Shown piece after piece: positions 53,419-62,373 of a stretch of DNA of 64,000 nucleotides; positions within the stretch are counted from its first letter, which is position 1, and the number at the start of each line of letters is the position of its first letter. Below the pieces are notes generated by a model that saw only the letters and a list, made by a program, of their open reading frames with translations, was not told the origin of the DNA and made no database searches. The stretch is taken from assembly GCF_018622995.1 (NCBI RefSeq), contig NZ_CP076022.1, positions 744,001 to 808,000 on the forward strand, read 5' to 3'. Both the position numbers and the translations under genes were made by a program. The DNA is from Arthrobacter jiangjiafuii (GTDB lineage Bacteria > Actinomycetota > Actinomycetes > Actinomycetales > Micrococcaceae).

Positions 53419-54465
53419 ATGTCCGCACCCACCCCTTCCGCCCGCGTAACTCTTGCGGAACTGGCTGCGGAAGCCGGCGTTTCACTGTCGACGATTTCGA
53501 AAGTCCTGAACGGCAGGACCGACGTTTCCCGCACCACCCGCGCGAAAGTTGAGGTCCTGCTGGATGAGCACGGCTATCAGCGGCGCGGCACCCGCACGCC
53601 GAAGTCCCGGCTGCTGGAGCTGGTGTTCCACGAGTTGGAGAGTGCCTGGGCGCTGGAAATCATCCGGGGCGTGGAAAACGTGGCCAGCGAAAACGGGCTC
53701 AGCGTGGTGCTTACCGAAAGCGGCACCCGGCATGCGCCAGGCCCCGAATGGGTGGAGGGCGTGATCGCCCGCCAGCCCGCCGGCGTCGTGCTGGTCTTCG
53801 CCGACCTGCCGCAGGACTGCCGGCGGCAGCTGGAGTCCCGGTCCATTCCCTTTGCGATCATCGATCCGGCCGGCGATCCGGCTCCGGATGTGCCCTCGGT
53901 CGGGTCGGCCAACTGGGCCGGCGGAATGATGGCCACCCGGCACCTCATCGATCTGGGGCACACCCGCATTGCCGCCATCACCGGTCCGGCGGACGTGATG
54001 TGTTCTTTGGCGCGGATTGACGGTTACCGTACGGCGCTGAATGCTGCCGGGCTGCCCTTCGACCGCCAGCTGATCCGCTACGGCAACTTCCACGTCGACG
54101 GCGGCCGGGACAACGCCCTGGAACTGCTCCGCCAGCCGAACCGTCCCACTGCCATTTTCGCCGGCAGCGACATTCAGGCACTTGGGGTCCTGGATGCTGC
54201 TCGCCAGCTCGGGATCTCGGTGCCCGGGGACCTATCGATTGTCGGGTACGACGATCTGCAGGTGGCCCGCTGGTCCAGTCCGGCCCTGACCACGGTGCAT
54301 CAGCCGCTGATTGAAATGGCTGAGGAGGCGGCGCGGATGGTGCTGATGCTGCGCGAGGGTGAGGAGCCGAACAACCTCCGGCTGGACCTGGCCACCTCCC
54401 TGGTGGTGCGGCAGAGCACCGGACCTGCTCCGGATGCGGTCCGCCCGCTGGCCGCTGTGGGGTAG
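53419..54465 (+). CDS. LacI-family transcriptional regulator of the xylo-oligosaccharide operon
   Basis: 348 residues. The N-terminal helix-turn-helix LAELAAEAGVSLSTISKVLNGRTDVS is followed by a periplasmic-binding-protein-like sensor (VLVFADLP, GSANWAGGMMATRHLIDLGH, YDDLQVARWSSPALTTV). Start is the ATG at 53419 after GAGGAG. Divergent from the ABC importer, it probably represses that operon and is released by xylobiose or a related sugar (inference from context and the CGAAANTTTCG site). Confidence 0.94.
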   Translation: MSAPTPSARVTLAELAAEAGVSLSTISKVLNGRTDVSRTTRAKVEVLLDEHGYQRRGTRTPKSRLLELVFHELESAWALEIIRGVENVASENGLSVVLTESGTRHAPGPEWVEGVIARQPAGVVLVFADLPQDCRRQLESRSIPFAIIDPAGDPAPDVPSVGSANWAGGMMATRHLIDLGHTRIAAITGPADVMCSLARIDGYRTALNAAGLPFDRQLIRYGNFHVDGGRDNALELLRQPNRPTAIFAGSDIQALGVLDAARQLGISVPGDLSIVGYDDLQVARWSSPALTTVHQPLIEMAEEAARMVLMLREGEEPNNLRLDLATSLVVRQSTGPAPDAVRPLAAVG

Positions 54466-54539
54466 GGACCTGGGGCGGGGCGGGTGAGGGCCAGGATCCT
54501 CAGCGGGTTGTGGTCAGCGGTCCGGCCCGGGGTGCGGCG

Positions 54540-54704
54540 CCTTCGCCGACTGTGGAGCTCGTGCCCGACCCCTTCGCCGACTGTGGAGCTCATGCCCGAA
54601 TGGCAGCACGAAAACGGCGTGATCCCGACAGTGGATGCCGCGGTGGGGCGTGATCCCGACACTCACGCCGCGCAAACGGCCTCAGCCCGACAATGGACGC
54701 CGGG
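54540..54704. repeat. Intergenic repeats related to the 38.4-38.8 kb array
   Basis: CGTGATCCCGACA-GTGG and GCGTGATCCCGACACTCACGCC occur in one orientation, with two copies of TTCGCCGACTGTGGAGCT(C/G) (54543, 54573) of reverse type. The core GATCCCGACA is shared with the other array. No gene is present in the 239-base gap. Confidence 0.75.
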
Positions 54705-55997
54705 TTAGGGCGTGATCTCGTCCTTCGGCGCCTGGACCCCGGGCCCGGCGGCCCCGGTACTTTCCGGAGCCGCCCCTCGGCCCCGCCGGTACGCGGGGGT
54801 GGCCACCGCGAGGATCACGGCCATCAGCAGGCAGCAGCCGATAATCACACCTGACATGGCCAGCGCCTGCCCGCCGAACACGCCTACCAGGGGGCTCACC
54901 GCTCCGGCCACCCCAACCTGCAGGGCTCCGATCAGCGCCGCGGCGGACCCGGCCATGTGCCCGTAATTCCCCAGCGCCATGACCGTGGCATTGGCTGCGA
55001 TCAGACCGTGCATTCCCAGCACCAGCCACAGCCCGGCGGCCAGCCCGAAGACACCGCCAAACCCGGTCAGGACGATCACCGGCAGCAGCAGGGACAGCCC
55101 CAGCAGGACGGGGACGGCGATGCGCAGGATGTTCATGGGCGGGGCAAACCGGACCAGGGCCGCGTTGGCCTGCGCCGAGATGACCATGCCGGCACCGTTG
55201 ATCGCGAACACCAGGGCGTACTGTCCGGCGGTCAGGCCGTACTCATCCTGGAAGACAAACGGGGAGCCCACCACGTAGCTCATGATCACGGCCATGCCCA
55301 GGCCGGGGATGAAGGCCAGCGCCACGAAGTGCCGGTCCTTCAGCAGGACCCGGTAGCCGCGGAATGCGCTCGGACCGCCGGAGGTGCGGCGGCGCTCCAC
55401 CGGCAGCGTCTCGGGCATGAAGCGCCAGACAATGAGCACCAGCACCAGCCCGATCAAGGCCAGGGCCACGAAGACCGCCCGCCATTGCCAGATGCTGGCC
55501 ACGGCCTGGCCGATGGTCGGAGCCAGCAGCGGGGCCAGCCCGATCACCAGCATCAGGCGGGACAGCAGCCGGGCCGCGTCGGACCCCACGAAACGGTCAC
55601 GGATGACGGCAATGGCAACGACGCCGGCGGCCGCATTAAAGAAACCCTGCAGTACCCGCAGCCCGATCAGGGTGCCGATGCCGGGCGCGACGGCGCACAG
55701 CAGGGACACGACAATGTGGAGGCTGATGCCGATCAACAGGGGCAGGCGCCGCCCGAACCGGTCAGAGAACGGGCCGATGACCAGCTGGCCGACGGCGGCG
55801 CCGAGCAGCGTCCCTGACATGGTGAACTGGGCGGCGGCCTGGCTGGTCCCCAGATCCGAGGCGACGGTGGGCAGCGAGGGCAGGTACATGTCGGTGGTGA
55901 CCGCCGGCAGTGCCGCCAATGCACCCAGCATCAGGATGTACTTGATCCCCGGACGGTAGGAGGGGCGGCTGCCCTGGGCCCTGGCGGGGTTGCTCAA
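54705..55997 (-). CDS. MFS multidrug efflux transporter (Bcr/CflA type)
   Basis: 430 residues, twelve membrane segments. The signature TTDMYLPSLPTVASDLGTS in the first helix and loop GPFSDRFGRRLPLLIGI are typical of Bcr/CflA drug exporters of the DHA1 family. The start is TTG at 55997, given AAGGAG six bases upstream, rather than a longer ATG-initiated frame. It stands alone, beside the repeat array. Confidence 0.9.
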   Translation of the reverse strand: MSNPARAQGSRPSYRPGIKYILMLGALAALPAVTTDMYLPSLPTVASDLGTSQAAAQFTMSGTLLGAAVGQLVIGPFSDRFGRRLPLLIGISLHIVVSLLCAVAPGIGTLIGLRVLQGFFNAAAGVVAIAVIRDRFVGSDAARLLSRLMLVIGLAPLLAPTIGQAVASIWQWRAVFVALALIGLVLVLIVWRFMPETLPVERRRTSGGPSAFRGYRVLLKDRHFVALAFIPGLGMAVIMSYVVGSPFVFQDEYGLTAGQYALVFAINGAGMVISAQANAALVRFAPPMNILRIAVPVLLGLSLLLPVIVLTGFGGVFGLAAGLWLVLGMHGLIAANATVMALGNYGHMAGSAAALIGALQVGVAGAVSPLVGVFGGQALAMSGVIIGCCLLMAVILAVATPAYRRGRGAAPESTGAAGPGVQAPKDEITP

Positions 55998-56143
55998 CGG
56001 TGCTCCTTGCAGATGGAAAGGCATAACGGCGTGGAAAGGCGAAACGGAAACGAGTGTGGGGGATCGGGGCAGTGCACCCAAGGCGCCCCGTTCAGCCTAG
56101 GGGCGGCCGTTAGTCGGGAACAAGGGGGCCGGACAGTGGTTTG

Positions 56144-56171
56144 CGCCACTACGCCGGCCGGCGTAGTGGCG
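56144..56171 (-). terminator. 28-base perfect palindrome after the nucleoside hydrolase
   Basis: CGCCACTACGCCGG and its exact complement form a 14-bp-arm palindrome ending one base before the nucleoside hydrolase stop on the minus strand. A stable hairpin terminator is likely. It separates this gene from the MFS transporter. Confidence 0.65.
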
Positions 56172-56172
56172 G

Positions 56173-57195
56173 CTACGTGAGAGGGGCCTGCCGCTGGATT
56201 GTCTGCAGGAAGGTAGCGGCCATCAGCGGGTGGTCCAGCCCGACGGCGACCTCGATGACTGGCACCGGACCCGCATCTCCGTGGTGCTCGCTTTCCCCCG
56301 GCTGCAGCCGGCGGTCCACCAGGGTCTGCCCGCGGCTGTGCCCGTTCAGTTCCACCCGCACCGGATAACGCGCCAGCTGCACCGTTTCCGGAACCGCGAT
56401 CAGGCAGGCGGCACCGGCGTCCCCGAGCGTCACCGGCGCCAGGCCGGCGGTGTCCGGCCCGGTTCCGCTGCCGCCTTCAGCATCCGCCCGTCCGCGCCGG
56501 CCGCCGACGGCGAGGACCTCGCCGACCAGGCGGGCGCCGTCATCGTTCATCTCCGCGAACGGAAGGTACTGCTCCGGCGTCAGGGTCGCCTGGACAAAGA
56601 CGTCCAGCCCGTACATCACGGTGGGGATGCCGCTGTGGATCACGATCGTCAGGGCCTCGGGATCGTGCCAGGCGTTGAATTCGGCGTGCGAGGTGGCGTT
56701 GCCGATCCCGGCGGAGCCGCCCATGAAGACGATCCGCTCCAGCTTCCGGGCAGTCTGCGGATAGGCGCGCAGGAACAGCGCCACGTTGGTCAGCGGGCCC
56801 AGGGCCAGCAGGGTCACCGGGGCCGGCGCGTCCTCAATGGTCCGGTGCATGAGTTCGACGGCGGCTAGCGGGCTGGGGGCGTGCGGATTCCGCGGCAGCT
56901 CGAGGCCTCCGAGGCCGTTGGCGCCGTGGAAGGCATGGGCATCGCGCCACTCGTTGATCAGCGGCTGCTCCGCGCCGCGGGCCACGGGAACGCTGCCGGC
57001 CCCGGCCGCGTGCAGCACATCCAAGGTATTGCGCACCACCTGGTCCACGCCGGTGTTGCCGGCCACGCAGGTCACCGCCAGCAGATCGATCCGCGGATCG
57101 CGGGCCAGGAACACCAGGGCCAGGGCGTCGTCCAGGCCGGTGTCGACGTCGGCGATCACGGCCGTGCGGGAGGGGACAGGGGCGGGGGTATTCAT
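56173..57195 (-). CDS. Inosine/uridine-preferring nucleoside hydrolase
   Basis: 340 residues of the IU-NH family. The calcium-binding signature ADVDTGLDDALALVFLAR (DTGxDD) lies near residue 15, and MGGSAGIGNATSHAEFNAWHDPEA carries the second metal ligand region. It splits ribonucleosides or deoxynucleosides into base and sugar. The start ATG has GGAG upstream. Its neighbourhood to the deoxyribose operon suggests release of (deoxy)ribose. Confidence 0.92.
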   Translation of the reverse strand: MNTPAPVPSRTAVIADVDTGLDDALALVFLARDPRIDLLAVTCVAGNTGVDQVVRNTLDVLHAAGAGSVPVARGAEQPLINEWRDAHAFHGANGLGGLELPRNPHAPSPLAAVELMHRTIEDAPAPVTLLALGPLTNVALFLRAYPQTARKLERIVFMGGSAGIGNATSHAEFNAWHDPEALTIVIHSGIPTVMYGLDVFVQATLTPEQYLPFAEMNDDGARLVGEVLAVGGRRGRADAEGGSGTGPDTAGLAPVTLGDAGAACLIAVPETVQLARYPVRVELNGHSRGQTLVDRRLQPGESEHHGDAGPVPVIEVAVGLDHPLMAATFLQTIQRQAPLT

Positions 57196-57316
57196 GTGGC
57201 AGCTCCGGGGTTTGGGGTTTCAGTCTAGCCAGCCCCGCCGCCGTCGTTGACCCGTATTACGGGCGGCCCACACACTGGAGAGGACCCGGCCCGCCGCCGA
57301 TCGAGAGGCGAAATCC

Positions 57317-58225
57317 ATGGACAAGCGATTCCTGAATTATCCGGATTGGCAGGACACCGCCGACACCCTGCACCTGTTCCTGCAGATGGCTGGGAAGGTA
57401 AAGGTGGAGCGCGGCTACAAACGGCCCGAATGGGGTCACGTCCGGATGTATCTGACCATCCAGGGGATTGGCACGGGCATCATCCCGGCCCAGGACCGCA
57501 ATTTCGAGATCTACTTCAACCTGGTCCACCATCATGTGGATGTCCAGGACAGCCTGGGGAACAGGACCCGCATCCCGCTAGGCGACGGACTGAGCGTCGC
57601 AGATTTCCATGGACAGCTGATGGGGGCGCTGGACTACATCGGGACGCCGACGCCGATCAACCCGGTGCCGCAGGAGTTCCACGATCCCACCCCCTTTGAC
57701 CAGGACACGGAGCACCACTCCTATGACCGGGCTGCGGTGGAGCTGTTCCTGGCCAACCTGCACTTTGCGCACCGGTCCCTGACCGGCTTCCTGGCTCCTA
57801 TGCGCGGCAAGACCGACATGCCGGCGTTCTGGTTCGGGACGATGGACCTGTCCGGAATCGTCTACAGCGGCCAGCCGGCGCCGTATTCGGGCTCGGACAT
57901 GATCGGCCGGAACGCCTTCGATGAGAAGTTGTGCGAGTTCGGTTTCTGGCCCGGCGACACCAAGATCCCCGTTCCGTCCTTCTATGCCCTGCCCTACCCG
58001 TTCCTGGCCAGCATCGGCAGTTACGGGACCCTGCTGGCGCCGGAAAAGGCCCATTTCCTCACCCCGGAGAGCGAGTTCCTTTTCAGCCTGGAGGACGCCT
58101 TCGCCGCGCCGGATCCGCAACAGGCCGTGGGCGAGTTTTTCCGCTCCACTTTCACCATCCTGCAGCGGCTGGACCGGTGGGACGACCTGGACTGGATCAC
58201 TGAACCGCTGACCTACCGGAAGTAG
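57317..58225 (+). CDS. DUF5996-family protein
   Basis: 302 residues, soluble. WQDTADTLHLFLQMAGKV, GVARMYLT-like HVRMYLTIQGIGTG, HHHVDV and HRSLTGFLAPMRGKTDMPAFWFG are the conserved blocks of DUF5996; SMDLSGI/YSG and PYPFLASIGSYGTLLAPE complete the family pattern. Function not known. It is oriented with the deo operon but has its own ribosome binding site (GAGAGG). Confidence 0.85.
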   Translation: MDKRFLNYPDWQDTADTLHLFLQMAGKVKVERGYKRPEWGHVRMYLTIQGIGTGIIPAQDRNFEIYFNLVHHHVDVQDSLGNRTRIPLGDGLSVADFHGQLMGALDYIGTPTPINPVPQEFHDPTPFDQDTEHHSYDRAAVELFLANLHFAHRSLTGFLAPMRGKTDMPAFWFGTMDLSGIVYSGQPAPYSGSDMIGRNAFDEKLCEFGFWPGDTKIPVPSFYALPYPFLASIGSYGTLLAPEKAHFLTPESEFLFSLEDAFAAPDPQQAVGEFFRSTFTILQRLDRWDDLDWITEPLTYRK

Positions 58226-58316
58226 CTGCACCGGCAGCCGCCGGACCCGTTTGCGTCCCGGGGATGGAACAATCACCTGTGTGCGGCTCATGGGGAGAAG
58301 CAAAGAGGGGGCACCA

Positions 58317-59270
58317 ATGGATGCGCGGGACGAACAATCGCTGGACGCGATAAAGCTCTATTACGACGAGGGGCTTTCGCAGAGCGAGGTGGCGCAGCGG
58401 CTGGGACTGTCGCGCCCCACTGTTTCCAAGCTCATCCAGTACGGCAAGGACCGGGGCTACGTCACCATCACTATCCACGATCCGCGGGAACGGGAATCAT
58501 CACTGGCGGCCGAGCTGCGCGCCGCCTTCGGGCTGCAGGAGGTCCGCCTGGCCGTCCTGCCGGAGAACGGCGCGAACCTGAGCGGTGAGCTGGGCAAGGT
58601 CGGAGCGGCGGTACTCACCGAAAACGTGACCGACGGCGACCTGGTGGGCGTCACCTGGGGCGAGACCATGTACGCCGTGGCGAAGAACCTCAGCCACCAG
58701 GAGCGGCGCGGGGTGGAGATCATCCAGCTCAAGGGCGGAGTCTCCTACACCACCCGGGCCACGAATGACTTCGAGACCATCACCTTGTTCTGCAACGCCT
58801 TCGGCGCATTTGCCCGCACCCTGCCGCTGCCGGTGATCTTCGAGTCCCTCGAGGTGAAGCGCCTGGTGGAGGGGGAGAAGCACATCCGGCGGGTCATCGA
58901 AATGGGCCGCGAGGCCGACGTCGCGGTCTTCACCGTGGGGGCGATCCGCCCCGACGCCATGCTGTTCAACCTCGGCTACCTGAGCGAAACGGAGAAGGCG
59001 GGCATCGCCGCCCGGGCCGTGGGGGACATCTGCTCGCGCTTTTTCGACGACGACGGCAACGCCTGCGTGCCGCAGCTGGACGAGCGCACGGTCGGCATCA
59101 CCCTCGAGGACCTGCGCGGTGTCCACACCCGGCTCCTGGTTGCCGGGGGAGAGGAGAAGGTCCAGGCTATCGAGGCCGCACTGCGGGCCGGATTCGCCAC
59201 CCATCTGGTGGTGGACCAGGACACCGCCCGGAAGGTCCTGCACCTGACCCGGCAGCGGGCGGCGAGCTAG
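58317..59270 (+). CDS. deoR: SorC/DeoR-type sugar-binding transcriptional regulator
   Basis: 317 residues. An N-terminal helix-turn-helix (GLSQSEVAQRLGLSRPTVSKLI) is followed by the SorC sugar-binding domain with VGVTWGETMYAVAK and EDLRGVHTRLLVAGGEEKVQAI. This is the layout of B. subtilis-type DeoR (a SorC-family protein), which senses deoxyribose 5-phosphate. Start is the ATG at 58317 after AGGGGG. Immediately upstream of the deoC operon, it very likely controls it. Confidence 0.9.
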   Translation: MDARDEQSLDAIKLYYDEGLSQSEVAQRLGLSRPTVSKLIQYGKDRGYVTITIHDPRERESSLAAELRAAFGLQEVRLAVLPENGANLSGELGKVGAAVLTENVTDGDLVGVTWGETMYAVAKNLSHQERRGVEIIQLKGGVSYTTRATNDFETITLFCNAFGAFARTLPLPVIFESLEVKRLVEGEKHIRRVIEMGREADVAVFTVGAIRPDAMLFNLGYLSETEKAGIAARAVGDICSRFFDDDGNACVPQLDERTVGITLEDLRGVHTRLLVAGGEEKVQAIEAALRAGFATHLVVDQDTARKVLHLTRQRAAS

Positions 59271-59286
59271 CCCGCCCGGCTGGCGG

Positions 59287-59296
59287 TACATATGTA
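59287..59296. promoter_or_regulatory. Palindrome TACATATGTA upstream of deoC
   Basis: A perfect 10-base palindrome 11 bases upstream of the deoC -35 box, with a related ACATGT (59310-59315) overlapping that box. Candidate DeoR operator. Confidence 0.45.
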
Positions 59297-59306
59297 AAAC
59301 CTGAAT

Positions 59307-59336
59307 TTGACATGTGTTCCAGCCCACTCATACAGT
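59307..59336 (+). promoter_or_regulatory. deoC operon promoter
   Basis: TTGACA (59307-59312), 18-base spacer, TACAGT (59331-59336); the start codon is 35 bases downstream. Confidence 0.6.
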
Positions 59337-59370
59337 GAGGAAAATCCCTCAACGAGGAGGCTCACCTCAC

Positions 59371-60030
59371 ATGTCCCAGACTTCGCAGCTCATCGATCAC
59401 ACCCTGCTTGCCCCGACGGCAACAGCCGGGCAGATCGACACCCTTGTCCAGGAAGCCGTTGACCACCAGTTCAAAACGGTGTGCGTCAACCCGACCTGGG
59501 TCAGCCGGGCCCACCGGGCCGCCGAGGGCACCCCGGTGGGCATCTGCACCGTCATCGGGTTCCCCCTGGGCGCCTCCACCACTGCCGTCAAGGCCTTCGA
59601 AACCACCGACGCCATCGCGAACGGTGCCGACGAAGTGGACATGGTCATCAACGTGGGCTGGGCGCTGGCCGGAGCCTGGGACGACGTCGAAGCGGACATC
59701 CGCGCCGTCGTCGAGGCCGCCGCGGAATCCCCGGTGCTGGTCAAGGTCATCCTGGAAACCTGCCTGCTCACCGCCGAGCAGACGGCCGAGGCCTCCCGCC
59801 GGGCCGTCGCAGCCGGCGCCGACTTCGTGAAGACCTCCACCGGATTCTCCAAGCACGGCGCCACCGTGGAAGCGGTGCGCATCATGCGCGAGACCGTCGG
59901 CCCGGACCTGGGCGTCAAGGCCTCCGGCGGCGTCCGCACCCCGGAAGACCTCGCGGCCATGGTCGACGCCGGTGCTTCCCGTGTCGGTGCCTCGGCCGGA
60001 GCGGCGATCCTCGCCGGAAGCGCGCAGTAA
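59371..60030 (+). CDS. deoC: Deoxyribose-phosphate aldolase
   Basis: 219 residues. Catalytic Lys154 in [15 protein letters not shown] forms the Schiff base; [10 protein letters not shown] and [10 protein letters not shown] complete the active site. It cleaves deoxyribose 5-phosphate to glyceraldehyde 3-phosphate and acetaldehyde. The start ATG follows GAGGAGG; the stop TAA overlaps the ATG of the permease gene (TAATG). Confidence 0.96.
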   Translation: MSQTSQLIDHTLLAPTATAGQIDTLVQEAVDHQFKTVCVNPTWVSRAHRAAEGTPVGICTVIGFPLGASTTAVKAFETTDAIANGADEVDMVINVGWALAGAWDDVEADIRAVVEAAAESPVLVKVILETCLLTAEQTAEASRRAVAAGADFVKTSTGFSKHGATVEAVRIMRETVGPDLGVKASGGVRTPEDLAAMVDAGASRVGASAGAAILAGSAQ

Positions 60031-61373
60031 TGCTGATCAAGAACTCCGCCGTGCAGCAGCCGGATGGATACCTCAGCCGCATTCCGTACTTCCAGTTCCT
60101 GCTGATTTCGCTCTGCTTCCCGCTGTGGGGAGCGGCAGCCAGCCTGAACGACATCCTTATTACGCAGTTCAAGTCCGTCTTCACGCTCAGCGACATGGCC
60201 ACTGCCTTTGTCCAGTCCGCCTTCTACGCGGGCTATTTCATCATCGCCATTCCGGCCTCCCGCATCATCAAGCGGTTCTCCTACAAGGTCGGCGTGATGA
60301 TCGGCCTGGCCGTCTACATCCTCGGCTGCGCACTGTTCTTCCCGGCCTCGCACATGGCCACCTACAGCATGTTCCTGGTGGCACTGTTCGCGATCGCCGT
60401 CGGACTGAGCTTCCTGGAGACCGCCTGCAACACCTACTCCACCATGCTCGGCCCGAAGAAGACCTCCACGCTGCGCCTGAACATCTCGCAGACCTTCTAT
60501 CCCATCGGCTCGGTCCTGGGCATCCTGCTGGGCAAGTACCTGGTCTTCACCGACGGTGACTCCCTGGACGCCCAGATGGCTACCATGACGGCCGCCGAAA
60601 AGGCCGCCTTCAGCTCCGAAATGCTGCAGCGCACCCTGCTGCCGTACCGGTACATCATCATGATCCTGGTGGTCGTCTTCATTGTCGTGGCGCTGACCAA
60701 GTTCCCGCACTGCAAGCCGCTGGTCGACAAGACGCATGAAGCCACCGCGAAGATCGGCGAAACCCTCGCCTACCTGCGCCGAAATAAGGCCTTCCTGCGC
60801 GGCATCTTTACCCAGTTCATGTACGTGGGCATGCAGACCGCGGTCTGGTCCTTCACGATCCGGCTGGCGCTGGACCTGGATGACTCACTCAATGAACGCA
60901 CCGCAGCCAACTACATGGTCTACGCCTTCATCGCCTTCTTCGTGGGCAAGGTCATCGCCAACTTCCTGATGGCCCGGTTCAACGTGAACACCGTGCTGGT
61001 CGCCTTCTCCGCGGCGGGCAGCCTGGCCATTGTCTACGTGATGTTTGTTCCGAACATGAGCGCGGTCTGGGCTGCAGTGCTTGTCTCCGGCCTCTTCGGC
61101 CCCTGCTGGGCCACCATCTTCGGCCGCACGCTGGACTCGATCGAAGACAAGCGCCACACCGAGACGGGCGGCGCAGTCCTCATCATGGCGATCGTGGGCG
61201 GTGCGGTGATTCCGGTGCTCCAGGGCCTGGTTTCGGACCTGACCGGCTCCATGCAGCTGGCCTTCGTGGTCTCCCTCCTCTGCTTCGTCGTCGTGCTTCT
61301 GCACTTCCGGCACCTCCGCCGGACCGAAACCGCAGAAGGGCGGGTTGAGCATGTATCGCATCAGCCTGCGTAA
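60030..61373 (+). CDS. deoP: MFS sugar permease of the FucP family (deoxyribose)
   Basis: 447 residues with about twelve membrane segments. FPLWGAAASLNDILITQFK and GLSFLETACNTYSTMLGP are characteristic of L-fucose permease-type proton symporters, and WATIFGRTLDSIEDKRHTETGG closes the family pattern. In the deo setting it most probably imports 2-deoxyribose. Translation coupled to deoC through TAATG. Confidence 0.9.
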   Translation: MLIKNSAVQQPDGYLSRIPYFQFLLISLCFPLWGAAASLNDILITQFKSVFTLSDMATAFVQSAFYAGYFIIAIPASRIIKRFSYKVGVMIGLAVYILGCALFFPASHMATYSMFLVALFAIAVGLSFLETACNTYSTMLGPKKTSTLRLNISQTFYPIGSVLGILLGKYLVFTDGDSLDAQMATMTAAEKAAFSSEMLQRTLLPYRYIIMILVVVFIVVALTKFPHCKPLVDKTHEATAKIGETLAYLRRNKAFLRGIFTQFMYVGMQTAVWSFTIRLALDLDDSLNERTAANYMVYAFIAFFVGKVIANFLMARFNVNTVLVAFSAAGSLAIVYVMFVPNMSAVWAAVLVSGLFGPCWATIFGRTLDSIEDKRHTETGGAVLIMAIVGGAVIPVLQGLVSDLTGSMQLAFVVSLLCFVVVLLHFRHLRRTETAEGRVEHVSHQPA

Positions 61374-62373
61374 GGAGCACTTCTCGGCTGCGGCCGTGAC
61401 CCTGGCCGAATCGGCGGAATTCACCGTGACCGGCCACCGGTACCCCAGCGGCGTGGAGTCAGTGACCGTTCGCAACTCGCGCGGCAAGGTCGAGGTGCTG
61501 CCGTTCCTCGGACAGATCATCTGGGATGCCGAGTTCGACGGCGTGAGCCTGCGGATGGAGTCCACCTTCAGTCAGCCGAAAAAGAGCACGCTGATCGAGG
61601 ACACCTACGGCTGCTTCGGTTTCCACTCCGGACTGCTGGCGGCCGGCTGCCCCTCGCCGGAGGACGACCATCCCCTGCACGGCGAGTTCGCCTGCGCCGA
61701 CTTCGACGAGGCCTGGCTGGAAATCGACGCCGGCTCCGTGGCCGTCTCGGGCCGTTATGAGTATGTGAAGGGCTTCGGCCACCACTATGAGGCAGTGCCG
61801 CACGTCCGCCTCCATGCCGGAGCGGCGATGTTCGACATCGACCTGGCCGTCACCAACCTTTCGGCGGCACGCACCATGCCGCTGCAGTACATGTGCCACC
61901 TGAACTACGCCTACGCCGACGGCGCCCGCATGTCCCAGTCACTGCCCGACGGCGCGTTTGCGCTGCGGGAGAGCGTGCCGGCCCATGTGACGCCCACGCC
62001 GCGCTGGACGGCCTTCAACGAGGCCATCCAGGCCGGCACCGTGGCAACGGACCTGCTGGACTCCCCGCAGGAGTACGACCCTGAGATTGTGTACTTCGCC
62101 GAGGACCTGGACCGATACGGTAAAGACCTGGAGTTCCGCATGGAACGCACCGACGGCACCACGTTCTGCACCCGCTTTTCGAGCAGTGACTTTCCCGTGG
62201 CCACCCGTTGGCTGCTGCACAACGCAGACCAGAAGACAGCGTCGTTTGTCCTGCCGGGAACGTCGCGTCCGGAAGGGTTCCTCGCTGCCCAGGCGGCCGG
62301 AACCCTGGTGGAGCTGGCCCCCGGCCAGAGCCGCACGTTCCATGTCAGTACCGGCATCAAAGAAGAGGCGTAG
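61351..62373 (+). CDS. DUF4432/aldose-1-epimerase-like protein (deoxyribose mutarotase)
   Basis: 340 residues of the mutarotase superfamily fold, with FLGQIIWDAEFDG, TYGCFGFHSGLL, HPLHGEFACA and LQYMCHLNYAY. The pattern fits DUF4432/DeoM-like proteins, which interconvert sugar anomers. Position between the permease and the kinase matches the deo operons in enteric bacteria, in which a mutarotase speeds deoxyribose phosphorylation. Start ATG at 61351 overlaps the 3' end of deoP; a TTG at 61345 is an alternative. Confidence 0.8.
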   Translation: MYRISLRKEHFSAAAVTLAESAEFTVTGHRYPSGVESVTVRNSRGKVEVLPFLGQIIWDAEFDGVSLRMESTFSQPKKSTLIEDTYGCFGFHSGLLAAGCPSPEDDHPLHGEFACADFDEAWLEIDAGSVAVSGRYEYVKGFGHHYEAVPHVRLHAGAAMFDIDLAVTNLSAARTMPLQYMCHLNYAYADGARMSQSLPDGAFALRESVPAHVTPTPRWTAFNEAIQAGTVATDLLDSPQEYDPEIVYFAEDLDRYGKDLEFRMERTDGTTFCTRFSSSDFPVATRWLLHNADQKTASFVLPGTSRPEGFLAAQAAGTLVELAPGQSRTFHVSTGIKEEA

